NCBI GenBank assembly: GCA_025361845.1
Contig: JANYJL010000292.1
Location: forward strand, 1 to 63,374
Reading direction: 5' to 3'
DNA: 63,374 nt
Origin: Rhizobacter sp.
GTDB taxonomy: Bacteria; Pseudomonadota; Gammaproteobacteria; Burkholderiales; Burkholderiaceae_C
The stretch's first letter is position 1, and each line of letters starts with the position of its first letter. Positions 36,904 through 45,965 of this stretch are shown here, in pieces. The notes under the pieces were generated by a model. It was not told the origin of the DNA. It was given only the letters and a program-made list of their open reading frames with translations, and searched no databases. The position numbers and the translations under genes were made by a program.

Positions 36904-38480
36904 GCGGCTTCCTCGGCCAAGGGCAAAACGAGCCGGAACTCGGCGCCGCGAGGCTCGGTGTGATGTGCGCTCAAGCGGCCGTTCATGGCCTGCGCCAGCG
37001 TATCGCACAGGCTCAGGCCGAGCCCGAGGCCGCCGCGCTTCGTCGTGTAGAAGGGCTCGAACAGGTGGGACAGGGCCTCGTCGGCGATGCCGGGCCCGCT
37101 GTCGCGCACCGTCAGCACGCCGTGCCCGGCGTGGGTGCCGAGGCTGATGTCGAGACGGCGCTCGGCCTGCGGCACCTGGTCCAGCGCCTGCAAGGCATTG
37201 CCAACGAGGTTGTGCACGATCTGCTCGAGCGCCACCGGATCGGCCCGCACCGGCGCAGCCCGCCCGTGCAAAGCGGCCCGCACGCCGCGGCGCTGCGCCT
37301 CGGGTTCCAGCAGCTCCAGCACCTGGCGCACCACCGCCTCCAGTTGCACCGGGCGGGTGGGCGCGGCCGCCTCGGGCGCTTCGACCTGCCGGCGCAAACG
37401 CGCCACCACGTCGGCAGCGCGCCGCCCCTGCACGACCACCTGGGCGATGGCCTGGCGCGCGGTGGCCAGCTCGGGTGGCTCGTCGTCGAGCAGGCGGCGC
37501 GCCGCTTGCGCACCGGCCATCACCGCAGCCAGCGGCTGGTTCAGCTCGTGCGCCATGCCGGCCGCGAGTTCGCCCATCGCGTTCAGGCGCGCCACCTGGC
37601 CGACACGCAGCAGCGCCTCCGCGCGGCGCCGCGCGCGCCGGGCCTCCAGCCAGCTCGCCGCCCCGGCGAGTGCCAGCGCGGTGGCACTCGCCCAGGCAAA
37701 CAGCCAGGCCCACGGCCACTGCACCGGGCCGGTGGCGCGGCGCAGTTGCAGCTCGAAGGGCTGGCCCGGCGCGGCCAGGGTCTTGGCGAAAACGAAGCCC
37801 GGCGTCAGGCCGGAACGAAACACCTGCGAAGCTGTGTAGAGGAGGCCTGACGATGAGCCGCCTGCGCTGCCCAGTTGCACAGGGGCTTCGCTTCGGCGGC
37901 TCAAGCCGACGGGTTGTTCGCCGGGCAGCTCGCCGGGCTGGATCGTCAGCGTCTGCCCGCCTTGCAGCAAGGCCACCCGCACCGGCCCGTGCTTCTGCAC
38001 CGGCCATTCGTCCCAGGGCACCATGCGCTGCACGTCGATGCGCAGCGCAAAGCTGCTCGGTGTGCCAGCCTGCAGCACGGTGTAATGGCCGCGCACCACA
38101 TCGACAGCGCCGAGTTCGGCGTGGCCGCTGCGGCGCGACCTCGTCTCGGCCTCGCGCAGCGTCTCCTCGGGCCAGGCCTGTTCAGCGTCGCGCCGCAACA
38201 CGGCCAGCACCTGCGGGTAGACGGCGGGCAGGCGCTGCTCGGGTCGGTCGGCACCCTCGGCGGTGGGGTGCAGCAGCGCCAGCGTCGCGAGGACCGCCTC
38301 CTGCTGCACCGCGCGCTGGCTGAGCAGGCGATGCGCGATGCGGGCGTCGGTCTGGAAGGCATCGCGCCGCTCGGCGATGTCGACGCGCACGATGACGAGC
38401 GCGCCGGTCAGCACGAGGCCGATCCAGCCGGCCAGCCATGCCACAGCATGGCGGCCCCGCAAGCCAGGAGGAATCCGCAT
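36900..38480 (-). CDS. Membrane sensor histidine kinase carrying a repeat-encoded insert
   Basis: About 526 residues: one TM helix (residues 13-33), a periplasmic sensor (34-240), a second TM helix (about 250-270), then dimerisation and ATPase domains. The phospho-acceptor His is in MAHELNQPLAAVM; N-box VHNLVGNALQAL, G1 DSGPGIADEALSHLFEPF, G2 GLGLGLSLCDTLA. Residues about 193-226 are read from copy 2 of the 100-nt repeat, so the sensor carries about 34 residues ([16 protein letters not shown]...) that the family would not be expected to have. The frame stays open through it. Paired with the FixJ-type regulator. The start MRIPPGLRG (38480) has a GAAAGG ribosome site. Confidence 0.9.
   Translation of the reverse strand: MRIPPGLRGRHAVAWLAGWIGLVLTGALVIVRVDIAERRDAFQTDARIAHRLLSQRAVQQEAVLATLALLHPTAEGADRPEQRLPAVYPQVLAVLRRDAEQAWPEETLREAETRSRRSGHAELGAVDVVRGHYTVLQAGTPSSFALRIDVQRMVPWDEWPVQKHGPVRVALLQGGQTLTIQPGELPGEQPVGLSRRSEAPVQLGSAGGSSSGLLYTASQVFRSGLTPGFVFAKTLAAPGQPFELQLRRATGPVQWPWAWLFAWASATALALAGAASWLEARRARRRAEALLRVGQVARLNAMGELAAGMAHELNQPLAAVMAGAQAARRLLDDEPPELATARQAIAQVVVQGRRAADVVARLRRQVEAPEAAAPTRPVQLEAVVRQVLELLEPEAQRRGVRAALHGRAAPVRADPVALEQIVHNLVGNALQALDQVPQAERRLDISLGTHAGHGVLTVRDSGPGIADEALSHLFEPFYTTKRGGLGLGLSLCDTLAQAMNGRLSAHHTEPRGAEFRLVLPLAEEAA
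37804..37903 (-). repeat. 100-nt double-hairpin repeat, copy 2 (inside the histidine kinase gene)
   Basis: On the minus strand, hairpin 1 is TGAGCCGCC ... GGCGGCTCA and hairpin 2 is GTCAGGCC ... GGCCTGAC. The outer pair of hairpin 2 is G-C here but C-G in copies 1 and 3, a compensatory change. It is 85 of 100 identical to copy 3 with no gap. It is read in frame as part of the sensor domain. Confidence 0.88.
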
Positions 38481-38726
38481 CGGGCCTTTCGAGTCGGGCG
38501 GAGGCACCGCGCCATCGCGCCGGAGCGCATCTTGCCCGCGAAGCGCGGACGGCGCGTCGCCTTGCTCACCGATTTCACAGATGGACGACTTTCAGCGCGC
38601 TTCACGCGCCACCAGTGCCCGGCGCCCGTTGTCTACTTGCGGATGCGAAACCGCGTGGGGTCCGTGCAAACGGCGTACGCTTGCAACGCAGCGATGCCAA
38701 GATCTGCGACCCGCCGTCCGCACCCC

Positions 38727-40085
38727 ATGTCCACCACTGCCACGACGCCCCAAGATTTCTCGCGCGACAACGCCATGCCGGCCCTGATCGGCAAGTACCG
38801 CGTGCTGCGCCGGCTCGGCGAAGGCGCAACGAGCGAAGTGTTCCTGTGCCACGATGACTTCCTGGGCCGCGACGTGGCCATCAAGCGCGTGCGCGCCACG
38901 GCCGTCGGCGACCCGATCGACGGGCGTTACTTCGAGCGTTTTTTCGCCGCCGAAGCGGCGCTCGTGGGCCAGCTCAAGCACCCGAACGTGGTGCAGATCT
39001 TCGACGCCGTGCCCGATCCGAGCGAGCCCTACCTCGTCATGGAATACGTGCCCGGCAGCACCCTGCGGCCGTTCTGCCGCGCGGACCAGTTGCTGTCTCT
39101 GGAGCTGATCGTCGAAATCGGCTTCAAGTGCGCGATGGCACTCGGCTACGTCTACCGCCAGGGCCTGATCCACCGCGACGTGAAACCCGCCAACTTGCTG
39201 GCGGTGCTGAGCAACGGCACCATCACCGACGTGAAGATCAGCGACTTCGGCAGCGTGCTGAACCTGGCCTCCGACGTGACCCAGGTCTACCGCGTCGGCT
39301 CGCTCGCTTACATGTCGCCCGAGCAGCTCGACGGCGGCACGCTCGATGCACGTGCCGACATGTACTCGCTCGGCGCCGTGCTGTACCACATGATCGCCGG
39401 GCGCCCGCCCTTCGATGCGCAGGTGCAGTCGGCCATGATGCATCAGATCTATTCGGTGCAGCCGGCGCCGCTGACCGGCCTGCGCGCGGGCGTCAGCCCC
39501 GATGTGGATGCCGTGATTCAGCGGGCGCTCGCGAAGCGGCCCGACCAGCGTTTTGCCGACTGGGACGAGTTTGCGCAGGCTCTGTCCGCCCTCGTCACCC
39601 ATCAGCACGTGCCGCGCGGGCAGTTGCAGGGCGTGCTGGATTCGGAGCGGTTCAACCTGCTGCGCTCGCTCGACTTTTTCACCAGCTTCGGCGACGTGGA
39701 GCTGTGGGAAGTGGTGCACCGGGCGAAGTGGCAGCGCTTCGATTTCGGCCACGCGCTCTACCGCAAGGGTGAGGAGGGGCGCACCTTCCACATCATTGCG
39801 CGCGGCGAGCTGGAGGTGTTCCGCGATGGGCAGCGGGTCGCCCAGCTCGGCGCTGGCACCTCGGTGGGCGAGATGGCCTACCTCGCGCCCAGCCCCGACC
39901 TGCGCCGCCACAGTACCGACGTGATCGTCACCGAGCCGGCCACCACCATCTCGTTCACGCCCGACACGATGGCCCAGCTCAGCCCGAACGGCCGGCACCT
40001 GTTCGACGAGGCCTTCATCCGTGTGCTGGTGCGGCGCCTGCATGCCGCACACGAGGCGGTGGCGCACCCGCGGCGCATCCTGTAG
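38727..40085 (+). CDS. Ser/Thr protein kinase fused to a cyclic-nucleotide-binding domain
   Basis: About 452 residues, cytosolic (no TM helix). Residues about 24-285 form a Hanks-type kinase: glycine loop LGEGATSEVFLC, catalytic Lys in VAIKRVRA, HRDVKPANLLAV, DFGS in the activation segment, SPEQLDGG in place of APE. Residues about 310-440 form a CRP-type cNMP-binding jellyroll (FGHALYRKGEEGRTFHIIAR, GELEVFRDGQRVAQLGAG, TSVGEMAYLAPS). The PBC motif is GEMAYLAPSPDLRRH, resembling the cyclic-AMP/GMP phosphate cassette. A kinase directly gated by a cyclic nucleotide is common in eukaryotes but less so in bacteria. ATG 38727 is the best start; an upstream ATG is possible. Divergent from the histidine kinase. 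Confidence 0.88.
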   Translation: MSTTATTPQDFSRDNAMPALIGKYRVLRRLGEGATSEVFLCHDDFLGRDVAIKRVRATAVGDPIDGRYFERFFAAEAALVGQLKHPNVVQIFDAVPDPSEPYLVMEYVPGSTLRPFCRADQLLSLELIVEIGFKCAMALGYVYRQGLIHRDVKPANLLAVLSNGTITDVKISDFGSVLNLASDVTQVYRVGSLAYMSPEQLDGGTLDARADMYSLGAVLYHMIAGRPPFDAQVQSAMMHQIYSVQPAPLTGLRAGVSPDVDAVIQRALAKRPDQRFADWDEFAQALSALVTHQHVPRGQLQGVLDSERFNLLRSLDFFTSFGDVELWEVVHRAKWQRFDFGHALYRKGEEGRTFHIIARGELEVFRDGQRVAQLGAGTSVGEMAYLAPSPDLRRHSTDVIVTEPATTISFTPDTMAQLSPNGRHLFDEAFIRVLVRRLHAAHEAVAHPRRIL

Positions 40086-40094
40086 GAATTTCCG

Positions 40095-40160
40095 CCCCCA
40101 CGTCGCTTCGCTCCTGCCCCCCGAGGGCGCGCCAGCCGCCTTGAGACGGCTCGGCGTCGG
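40095..40160 (+). repeat. GC-rich dispersed repeat of Burkholderiales type, copy 2
   Basis: It lies just after the kinase gene: CGTCGCTTCGCTCCTGCCCC then CCGAGGGCGCGCCAGCCGCC and TTGAGACGGCTCGG. It contains a small AGCCG/CGGCT hairpin. It shares the order and wording of the copy at 13237-13310. Its position after a stop codon is typical. Confidence 0.65.
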
Positions 40161-40210
40161 CTGATTCCGCCTGCGGCTGCATTCAGACGCTCGATTCGTG
40201 AAAGCGACGC

Positions 40211-40237
40211 AAGCCTGTGTCCACGCGGACACAGCTT
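40211..40237 (+). other. Strong hairpin between the kinase gene and psiF
   Basis: CTGTGTCC (40215-40222), loop ACGC, GGACACAG (40227-40234); the flanking AAG and CTT extend the stem past a bulged C. No T run follows, so it is either a weak terminator for the kinase or a leader structure for psiF. Confidence 0.5.
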
Positions 40238-40323
40238 GATGCGTTGTTGCCTTGCCGGTGCCGTTGAGCGCGTGCTCCAATCCCTGCCGGCAAAGCCCGC
40301 CTTCCACACCCCGAGGAGAACCG

Positions 40324-40602
40324 ATGAAACACCTGATGACTGTTCTGGCCCTGTCCGTCGCTGCGATGTCGACTTCGGCCTTCGCTGCCGATGCCCCGAT
40401 GAGCAAGCAGCAAAACAAGATGGGTCAATGCAACACCGACGCCGGTGACAAGAAGGGCGACGAGCGCAAGGCCTTCATGAAGACCTGCCTCTCGGCCAAG
40501 AAGGTCACCCAGCAAGACAAGATGAAGACCTGTAACACCGACGCCACCGGCAAGAAGGGCGACGAGCGCAAGGCCTTCATGAAGGAATGCCTGAGCAAGT
40601 AA
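40324..40602 (+). CDS. psiF: PsiF-family exported protein
   Basis: A 92-residue protein. Signal peptide MKHLMTVLALSVAAMSTSAF ending AFAA/DAP. The mature part is two copies of the PsiF repeat (QNKMGQCNTDAGDKKGDERK, AFMKTCLS; then DKMKTCNTDATGKKGDERK, AFMKECLS), each with two Cys that could pair. PsiF was first seen as phosphate-starvation inducible in E. coli; its function is not known. Good ribosome site (GAGGAGAA). It is followed by a clear terminator. Confidence 0.9.
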   Translation: MKHLMTVLALSVAAMSTSAFAADAPMSKQQNKMGQCNTDAGDKKGDERKAFMKTCLSAKKVTQQDKMKTCNTDATGKKGDERKAFMKECLSK

Positions 40603-40626
40603 GCGAACTCGCTTCCGCTCCACCCG

Positions 40627-40651
40627 AAGGCCCGCCGCGCGCGGGCCTTTT
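40627..40651 (+). terminator. Rho-independent terminator after psiF
   Basis: AAGGCCCGC (40627-40635), loop CGCGC, GCGGGCCTT (40641-40649), then TT: a 9-bp stem with a TTTT tract, 25 nt after the psiF stop. The only canonical intrinsic terminator I see in the window. Confidence 0.85.
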
Positions 40652-40695
40652 CACGTCTGCAGAATTTTCACGCCTGCAGAACTTTTCACGCCTGC
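40648..40695. repeat. Three tandem copies of a 17-18-nt unit at the lysR 3' end
   Basis: TTTTCACGTCTGCAGAA (40648-40664), TTTTCACGCCTGCAGAAC (40665-40682), TTTTCACGCCTGC (40683-40695). The last unit encodes the end of the LysR protein and its stop; the first overlaps the psiF terminator tail. Duplications of this kind shift stop codons by slippage; here each unit carries its own in-frame TCA/TGA. Confidence 0.8.
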
Positions 40696-41603
40696 GGCGG
40701 CCCGTTCCAGTAGCCGGCGTTGCCGTAGCTGTGTTTCAGGAAATCGATCCACAGCCGCACCCGCAGCGGCAGGTGCTTGGCGTGCGGGAACACCGCGAAG
40801 ATGCCGTTCGGCGGCGCCGCGAAATCGTCGAGCACGCTGACGAGTTGCCCCTTCGCGATCTCGTGTTCGACCTCCCAGGTGCTGCGCCAAGCCAGCCCCA
40901 GGCCGGCGGTGCACCAGTCGTGCAGCACCTGGCCGTCGCTGCAATCGATGCGGCCGCTGGGCCGCAGGTGCGTCACCGCGCCATCCACCAGGAAGGCCCA
41001 GCCGCGGGTCTGGCTCGCGTCCGAACTGAGCGTCAGGCATTCGTGGCGGGCCAAGTCGTTCGGGTGTTTCGGCGTGCCGGCGCGCTTCAGGTAGGCGGGT
41101 GTGGCCACGCACAGGCGTCGGTTGTCGGCCAGGCGCACGCTGACCAGGCTGCTGTCGGGCAGGTCGCCGACGCGCACCGCGCAGTCGTAGCCTTCGTTGA
41201 CGATGTCCACGACCCGGTCGCTGAGGTTCAGCGAGACGTTCACGTCCGGGTGCAGGGCCATGAATTTGGGCACCAGCGGCGCCACGTGGCGGCGCCCGAA
41301 ACCGGCCGGCGCGGTGATCTTCAGGTAGCCGCTGGCCTTGACCCCGCCCGCACTGACACTCGCCTCAGCATTCGCGATATCAGAGAGCAAGCGCTGACAA
41401 TCTTCGAGAAACGCGCTGCCCTCGTGGGTCAGCGTGATCTTGCGCGTGGTGCGCACCAGCAGCTTCACGCCGAGGCGCGATTCGAGTGCGTCGATGCGCC
41501 GGCCGATCACCGCCGGGGCCACACCTTCGGCATTCGCGGCCGCCGTCAGGCTGCCCTTGGTGGCCACCGCTACGAACGATTCGATCTGCTTTAGACGGTC
41601 CAT
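40686..41603 (-). CDS. LysR-family transcriptional regulator
   Basis: A 305-residue regulator of the CrgA/AaeR-like LysR group. The N-terminal HTH is FVAVATKGSLTAAANAEG, VAPAVIGRRIDALESRLGVK, LLVRTTRKITLTHEG. The substrate domain begins GYLKITAPAGFGRRHVAPLV and ends RLWIDFLKHSYG. It is downstream of and on the same strand as the CoA-transferase gene, with 24 nt between, so it could be co-transcribed with it; the target is unknown. Confidence 0.9.
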   Translation of the reverse strand: MDRLKQIESFVAVATKGSLTAAANAEGVAPAVIGRRIDALESRLGVKLLVRTTRKITLTHEGSAFLEDCQRLLSDIANAEASVSAGGVKASGYLKITAPAGFGRRHVAPLVPKFMALHPDVNVSLNLSDRVVDIVNEGYDCAVRVGDLPDSSLVSVRLADNRRLCVATPAYLKRAGTPKHPNDLARHECLTLSSDASQTRGWAFLVDGAVTHLRPSGRIDCSDGQVLHDWCTAGLGLAWRSTWEVEHEIAKGQLVSVLDDFAAPPNGIFAVFPHAKHLPLRVRLWIDFLKHSYGNAGYWNGPPQA

Positions 41604-41627
41604 CGACGACGATTATGCGCGTGGGGG

Positions 41628-42845
41628 TCAGGGATGCTGGCTCCTGGCCGGCCCGATCACACCCTCGGTGCGCAGCGCGCTGATCGCCTCAGCGCTGTAG
41701 CCCAGGCTCGCCAGGATCGTTTCCGTGTGTTCGCCCAGGCGCGGCGGATTGCGGCGCAGCGCCAGGCGCTGGCCGGCGAGCGTGAGCGGCAGCAAAGGCG
41801 TGAGCGTCTCGCGCCCGTCGGGCAAGGTCAGCGGTGTGAGGCCGCCGGTGGCGCGCAGATGCGGGTCGTCGAACAGATCCTCGGGCCGGGTGATCGGCGC
41901 ATACGGTAGGCCGGCGGCTTCGAACACCGCGGCGATCTCACTCGCACGGCGCGTGGCCAGGCGTTCGCCCAACAAAGGGATCAGCCAGTGGCGCGCCAGC
42001 ACCCGCAGGTTGTTGCTGCCCAGGCGCCCATCGGCCTGCAGATCGCCTAGTGCGAAAGCATCGCAGAACAAGGCCCATTGCGTGTCGGACACCACCGCCA
42101 GGAAGATCTGTTCGCCCGCCGCAACGTTGAACACGTCGTAGATGCCCCAAGGCGAGATGCGGCTGGGCATCGGCGCGGCCGCCTTGCCGGTCACGGCGAG
42201 CTGCATCATGTGCTGGGCGACCAAGAGGATGTTGTTCTCGAACAGCGCGCTCTGCACCGCCAGCCCGCGGCCCGTCTGTTCGCGCTGCACCAGGGCCGCG
42301 AGCACACCGATCGCGCCGAACATGCCGCCCATGATGTCGTTCACGCTGCTGCCCGCGCGCAGCGGGCGGCCTTCGGGGCCGGTCATGTAGGCCAGGCCGC
42401 CCATCATCTGCACCACTTCGTCGAGCGCGGTGCGGTGTTCATACGGCCCGGGCAAAAAGCCGCGATGCGAGACGCAGATCAGGCGCGGGTAACGCGCTTG
42501 CAGCGCCTCGGCGCTGAAGCCCAGCGCCTCCATCGCGCCGCTCTTGAAGTTCTCGCTGAACACATCGGCGTCGGCCAGCAGCCGGTGCACGATCTCCTGT
42601 CCGCGCGGCGTTTTCACGTCCACCGCCAAGCTCTGCTTGTTGCGGTTGAACATCGCGAAGAAGCCCGCGCCCGAACCGAGCAGCTTGCGGGTGTTGTCGC
42701 CGGCCAGCGGCTCGACCTTGATGACTTCGGCACCCAGGTCGCCCAGCACCATGCCGCAGGTCGGGCCCATCACCATGTGGGTGAACTCGACGACGCGGAT
42801 GCCGGCCAGCGGCAGCGTGGGCTTCTCGGTCGGGGGCATGGGCAT
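41628..42845 (-). CDS. CaiB/BaiF family CoA transferase
   Basis: A 405-residue class III CoA transferase, which moves CoA between carboxylic acids through an enzyme-aspartyl-CoA intermediate. Family motifs: GIRVVEFTHMVMGPTCG, MVLGDLGAEVIKVEPL, DNTRKLLGSGAGFFAMFNRN, and the active-site Asp in YEHRTALDEVVQMMGGLAY. The C-terminus (PPRLGEHTETILASLGYSAE) is standard. It starts MPMPPTEK at 42845, or two codons later. The substrate is not evident. Divergent from the haloacid dehalogenase. Confidence 0.9.
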   Translation of the reverse strand: MPMPPTEKPTLPLAGIRVVEFTHMVMGPTCGMVLGDLGAEVIKVEPLAGDNTRKLLGSGAGFFAMFNRNKQSLAVDVKTPRGQEIVHRLLADADVFSENFKSGAMEALGFSAEALQARYPRLICVSHRGFLPGPYEHRTALDEVVQMMGGLAYMTGPEGRPLRAGSSVNDIMGGMFGAIGVLAALVQREQTGRGLAVQSALFENNILLVAQHMMQLAVTGKAAAPMPSRISPWGIYDVFNVAAGEQIFLAVVSDTQWALFCDAFALGDLQADGRLGSNNLRVLARHWLIPLLGERLATRRASEIAAVFEAAGLPYAPITRPEDLFDDPHLRATGGLTPLTLPDGRETLTPLLPLTLAGQRLALRRNPPRLGEHTETILASLGYSAEAISALRTEGVIGPARSQHP

Positions 42846-42982
42846 CCTTCGGGCGGTGGTCGTATCGCGGCCGGAAGCTTACGCGGCGGCGCGCGCCGGG
42901 CACGATTCCTGCGCCGCAAGCACAGATGAGTGTCAGTCCAGGTACGGAATGACGCTCCAGGAATCGACTAGATTGCGGGTCC

Positions 42983-43711
42983 ATGGAAATTCAGGCTTCC
43001 CGCGCCAAGGCGCTCAGCACCCCTCCCGCAGCGGCCCCGCGCGCGGTGCTGTTCGACGCCTATGGCACCTTGTTCGACGTCTACAGCGTCGCGCTGCTCG
43101 CCGAACAGTTGTTCCCCGATTTCGGCGAGCGCCTGTCGATCCTGTGGCGTGACAAGCAGATCGACTACACACGCCTCGTCTCGATGGCCAGCCCGCACGG
43201 CGAGCGCTACCGCCCCTTCTGGGAGCTGACGCGCGCCGGCCTGCGCTTCGCAGCCGAGCGCCTGGGCCTCTCGCTCGACGCGATGGCCGAGGACCGGCTG
43301 ATGAACCAGTACCGCCACCTGAGCGCCTTCCCCGAGAACCGCGAGGTGCTGCACGAGCTGAAGCAGCGCGGCGTCCCGACCGGCGTGCTGAGCAATGGCG
43401 ACCCGGAGATGCTGGGCGTGGCCGTCAAGAGCGCGGGATTCTCGGGCCTGCTGGCGCATGTGATCAGCGTGCACCCTTTGCGCAAATACAAGCCCGACCC
43501 GGCCGTCTATGCGCTCGGCCCGCAGGCCTTCGCGATGCCGGCCAAAGACATCCTGTTCGTCTCCAGCAATGGCTGGGATGCGATCGGCGCGACCTGGTTC
43601 GGCCACACCACGCTGTGGGTGAACCGCGCCGGTGCGCCGCTCGAAGCACTCGACACCCAGCCCACGCGCATCGGCAGCTCGCTGCGCGATGTGCTCGGCT
43701 TTTTCTCCTGA
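42983..43711 (+). CDS. (S)-2-haloacid dehalogenase, type II (HAD fold)
   Basis: A 242-residue HAD enzyme hydrolysing 2-haloacids by an Asp nucleophile. Nucleophile motif [14 protein letters not shown]; motif [14 protein letters not shown]; motif III Lys in [15 protein letters not shown]; and [17 protein letters not shown], the typical haloacid-dehalogenase end with Asn and Asp. The first 18 residues are an extra tail. Many genome members act on haloacetate or have other small-acid activity. It is next to malate synthase G; glycolate from haloacetate would enter through glyoxylate, which makes the pairing sensible (inference). Confidence 0.88.
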   Translation: MEIQASRAKALSTPPAAAPRAVLFDAYGTLFDVYSVALLAEQLFPDFGERLSILWRDKQIDYTRLVSMASPHGERYRPFWELTRAGLRFAAERLGLSLDAMAEDRLMNQYRHLSAFPENREVLHELKQRGVPTGVLSNGDPEMLGVAVKSAGFSGLLAHVISVHPLRKYKPDPAVYALGPQAFAMPAKDILFVSSNGWDAIGATWFGHTTLWVNRAGAPLEALDTQPTRIGSSLRDVLGFFS

Positions 43712-43745
43712 TCCACCCTCCATTCCAACCCGAAAGTTCGACGAC

Positions 43746-45965
43746 ATGACCGCACGCACCACCGTCCATGGCCTTCAGGTCGCCACCGTCCTGCACCGTT
43801 TCATCGAAGACCAGGTGCTGCCGGGCACGGGCGTCGATGCAGCCACGTTCTGGAAAGGCTTCGATGCCATCGTCAGCGATCTGGCCCCGAAGAACGCCGA
43901 CCTGCTGGCCGAACGCGACCGCCTGCAAACCGAGCTCGATGCCTGGCACCGCGCCAACCCCGGCCCGATCAAGAAGCCCAAGGCCTATCGCAAGTTCCTG
44001 CAAAGCATCGGCTACCTCGTGCCGGTGCCCGGCAAGGTGAAAGTGAGCACGAAGAATGTCGATGCCGAACTGGCGCTACAGGCCGGCCCGCAGCTCGTGG
44101 TGCCGATCACCAATGCGCGTTATGCGCTGAACGCCGCGAACGCACGCTGGGGTTCGCTGTACGACGCGCTGTACGGCACGGACGCGATCTCCGAAGCCGA
44201 TGGCGCCGAGAAGGGCAAGGCCTACAACCCGCTGCGCGGCGCCAAGGTCATCGCCTACGCGCGCCATGTGCTCGACCGCACCGTGCCGCTCAAGAAGGGC
44301 TCGCATGTCGATTCGACCGGCTACGCGGTCGTGGACGGCGAACTGAGCGTGACGCTGAAGGACGGCCGCCGTGTCGGGCTCGACAAGCGCAAGCAGTTCA
44401 TCGGCTACCAAGGCGATGCCGGCGCGCCTTCTTCCCTGCTGTTCGAGCACCACGGCCTGCACCTCGACCTGCGCATCGACCGCAGCACCGTCATCGGCGC
44501 GAGCGACACCGCGGGTGTCTCCGACCTGATCCTCGAATCGGCCCTCTCCACCATCCTCGACCTCGAAGATTCGGTCGCCGTCGTCGATGCCGACGACAAG
44601 GTGCAGGCCTACGGCAACTGGCTCGGCATCATCGAAGGCACGCTGACCGAAGAGGTGACGAAGGGCGGCACCACGTTCAAGCGCGGCCTGAACCCGGACC
44701 GGCTCTACACCGCGCCGAACGGCGGCGCCGTGAAGCTGCACGGCCGCGCCCTGCTGTTCGTGCGCAATGTCGGCCACCTGATGACGAACCCGGCGGTGCT
44801 GTGGGGCGCCGACGAGCGCGAGATTCCCGAAGGCATCCTCGACGCCGTCGTCACGACGACGATCGCGCTGCACGACCTGCAACGCCATGGCGTCAAGGGC
44901 ATCGTCAACTCGCGCCAGGGCTCGGTCTACATCGTCAAGCCGAAGATGCACGGCCCGGCCGAGGTGGCGTTTGCGGCCGAACTGTTCGGCCGCGTCGAGA
45001 AGCTGCTCGGCCTGCCGAAGGCGACCGTCAAGCTCGGCATCATGGACGAGGAACGCCGCACCAGCGTGAACCTGAAAGCCTGCATCGCCGCGGCGGCTGA
45101 TCGTGTGGCCTTCATCAACACCGGCTTCCTCGACCGCACCGGCGACGAGATGCACACCGCCATGCAGGCCGGCGCGATGCTGCGCAAGGGCGACATGAAA
45201 TCGAGCGCCTGGATCCAGGCTTATGAGCGCAGCAACGTGCTCGTCGGCCTCTCCTGCGGCCTGCGTGGCAAGGCGCAGATCGGCAAGGGCATGTGGGCCA
45301 TGCCCGACCTGATGGCCGCGATGATGCAGCAGAAGATCGCGCACCCGAAGGCCGGCGCCAACACCGCCTGGGTGCCGAGCCCGACCGCGGCGACGCTGCA
45401 CGCGCTGCACTACCACCAGGTCGATGTGTTCGCGGTGCAGAAGCAGCTCGAAAAGCAGGATGCCGATGGCTTGGCCGACGAGTTGCTCGAAGGCCTGCTG
45501 ACCATCCCCGTCGTCAAGAAGGCGGGTTGGAACGATGCCGAGAAGCAGCAGGAACTCGACAACAACGCGCAAGGCATCCTCGGCTACGTGGTGCGCTGGG
45601 TCGACCAGGGCGTGGGTTGTTCGAAGGTGCCCGACATCCACGATGTCGGCCTGATGGAAGACCGCGCCACGCTGCGCATCAGCAGCCAGCACATGTGCAA
45701 CTGGCTGCTGCACGGCGTGGTCAGCCCGGCCCAGGTGAAGGCCTCGTTCCGGCGCATGGCGGCCGTGGTCGACCGGCAGAACGCCGCCGACCCGCTCTAC
45801 CAGCCGATGGCCGGCAACTGGGACAGCAGCATCGCCTACCGCGCCGCCCTCGACCTCGTGCTCAAGGGCCAGGTGCAGCCCAGCGGCTACACCGAGCCGC
45901 TGCTGCACGCAGCCCGGCTGGTGGTGAAGAGCGCCACGCCGCAGGTGCTGGCTTCGGTGTCCTGA
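43746..45965 (+). CDS. glcB: Malate synthase G
   Basis: A 739-residue monomeric enzyme condensing glyoxylate with acetyl-CoA to malate. Motifs: [34 protein letters not shown] (metal-binding Glu/Asp and glyoxylate site), [40 protein letters not shown], and the catalytic Asp in the C-terminal region ([19 protein letters not shown]). Length and order match the GlcB type, not the shorter AceB. The TGA stop (45963-45965) is the first three bases of copy 3 of the 100-nt repeat. Confidence 0.95.
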   Translation: MTARTTVHGLQVATVLHRFIEDQVLPGTGVDAATFWKGFDAIVSDLAPKNADLLAERDRLQTELDAWHRANPGPIKKPKAYRKFLQSIGYLVPVPGKVKVSTKNVDAELALQAGPQLVVPITNARYALNAANARWGSLYDALYGTDAISEADGAEKGKAYNPLRGAKVIAYARHVLDRTVPLKKGSHVDSTGYAVVDGELSVTLKDGRRVGLDKRKQFIGYQGDAGAPSSLLFEHHGLHLDLRIDRSTVIGASDTAGVSDLILESALSTILDLEDSVAVVDADDKVQAYGNWLGIIEGTLTEEVTKGGTTFKRGLNPDRLYTAPNGGAVKLHGRALLFVRNVGHLMTNPAVLWGADEREIPEGILDAVVTTTIALHDLQRHGVKGIVNSRQGSVYIVKPKMHGPAEVAFAAELFGRVEKLLGLPKATVKLGIMDEERRTSVNLKACIAAAADRVAFINTGFLDRTGDEMHTAMQAGAMLRKGDMKSSAWIQAYERSNVLVGLSCGLRGKAQIGKGMWAMPDLMAAMMQQKIAHPKAGANTAWVPSPTAATLHALHYHQVDVFAVQKQLEKQDADGLADELLEGLLTIPVVKKAGWNDAEKQQELDNNAQGILGYVVRWVDQGVGCSKVPDIHDVGLMEDRATLRISSQHMCNWLLHGVVSPAQVKASFRRMAAVVDRQNAADPLYQPMAGNWDSSIAYRAALDLVLKGQVQPSGYTEPLLHAARLVVKSATPQVLASVS

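Noticed and set aside
37875-38726. Upstream extension of the Ser/Thr kinase frame
   Set aside because: It is antisense to the histidine kinase and has no domain; the kinase has a sensible ATG at 38727.
44076-45908. Open frame of 610 codons antisense to glcB
   Set aside because: Shadow; malate synthase G motifs are intact on the plus strand.
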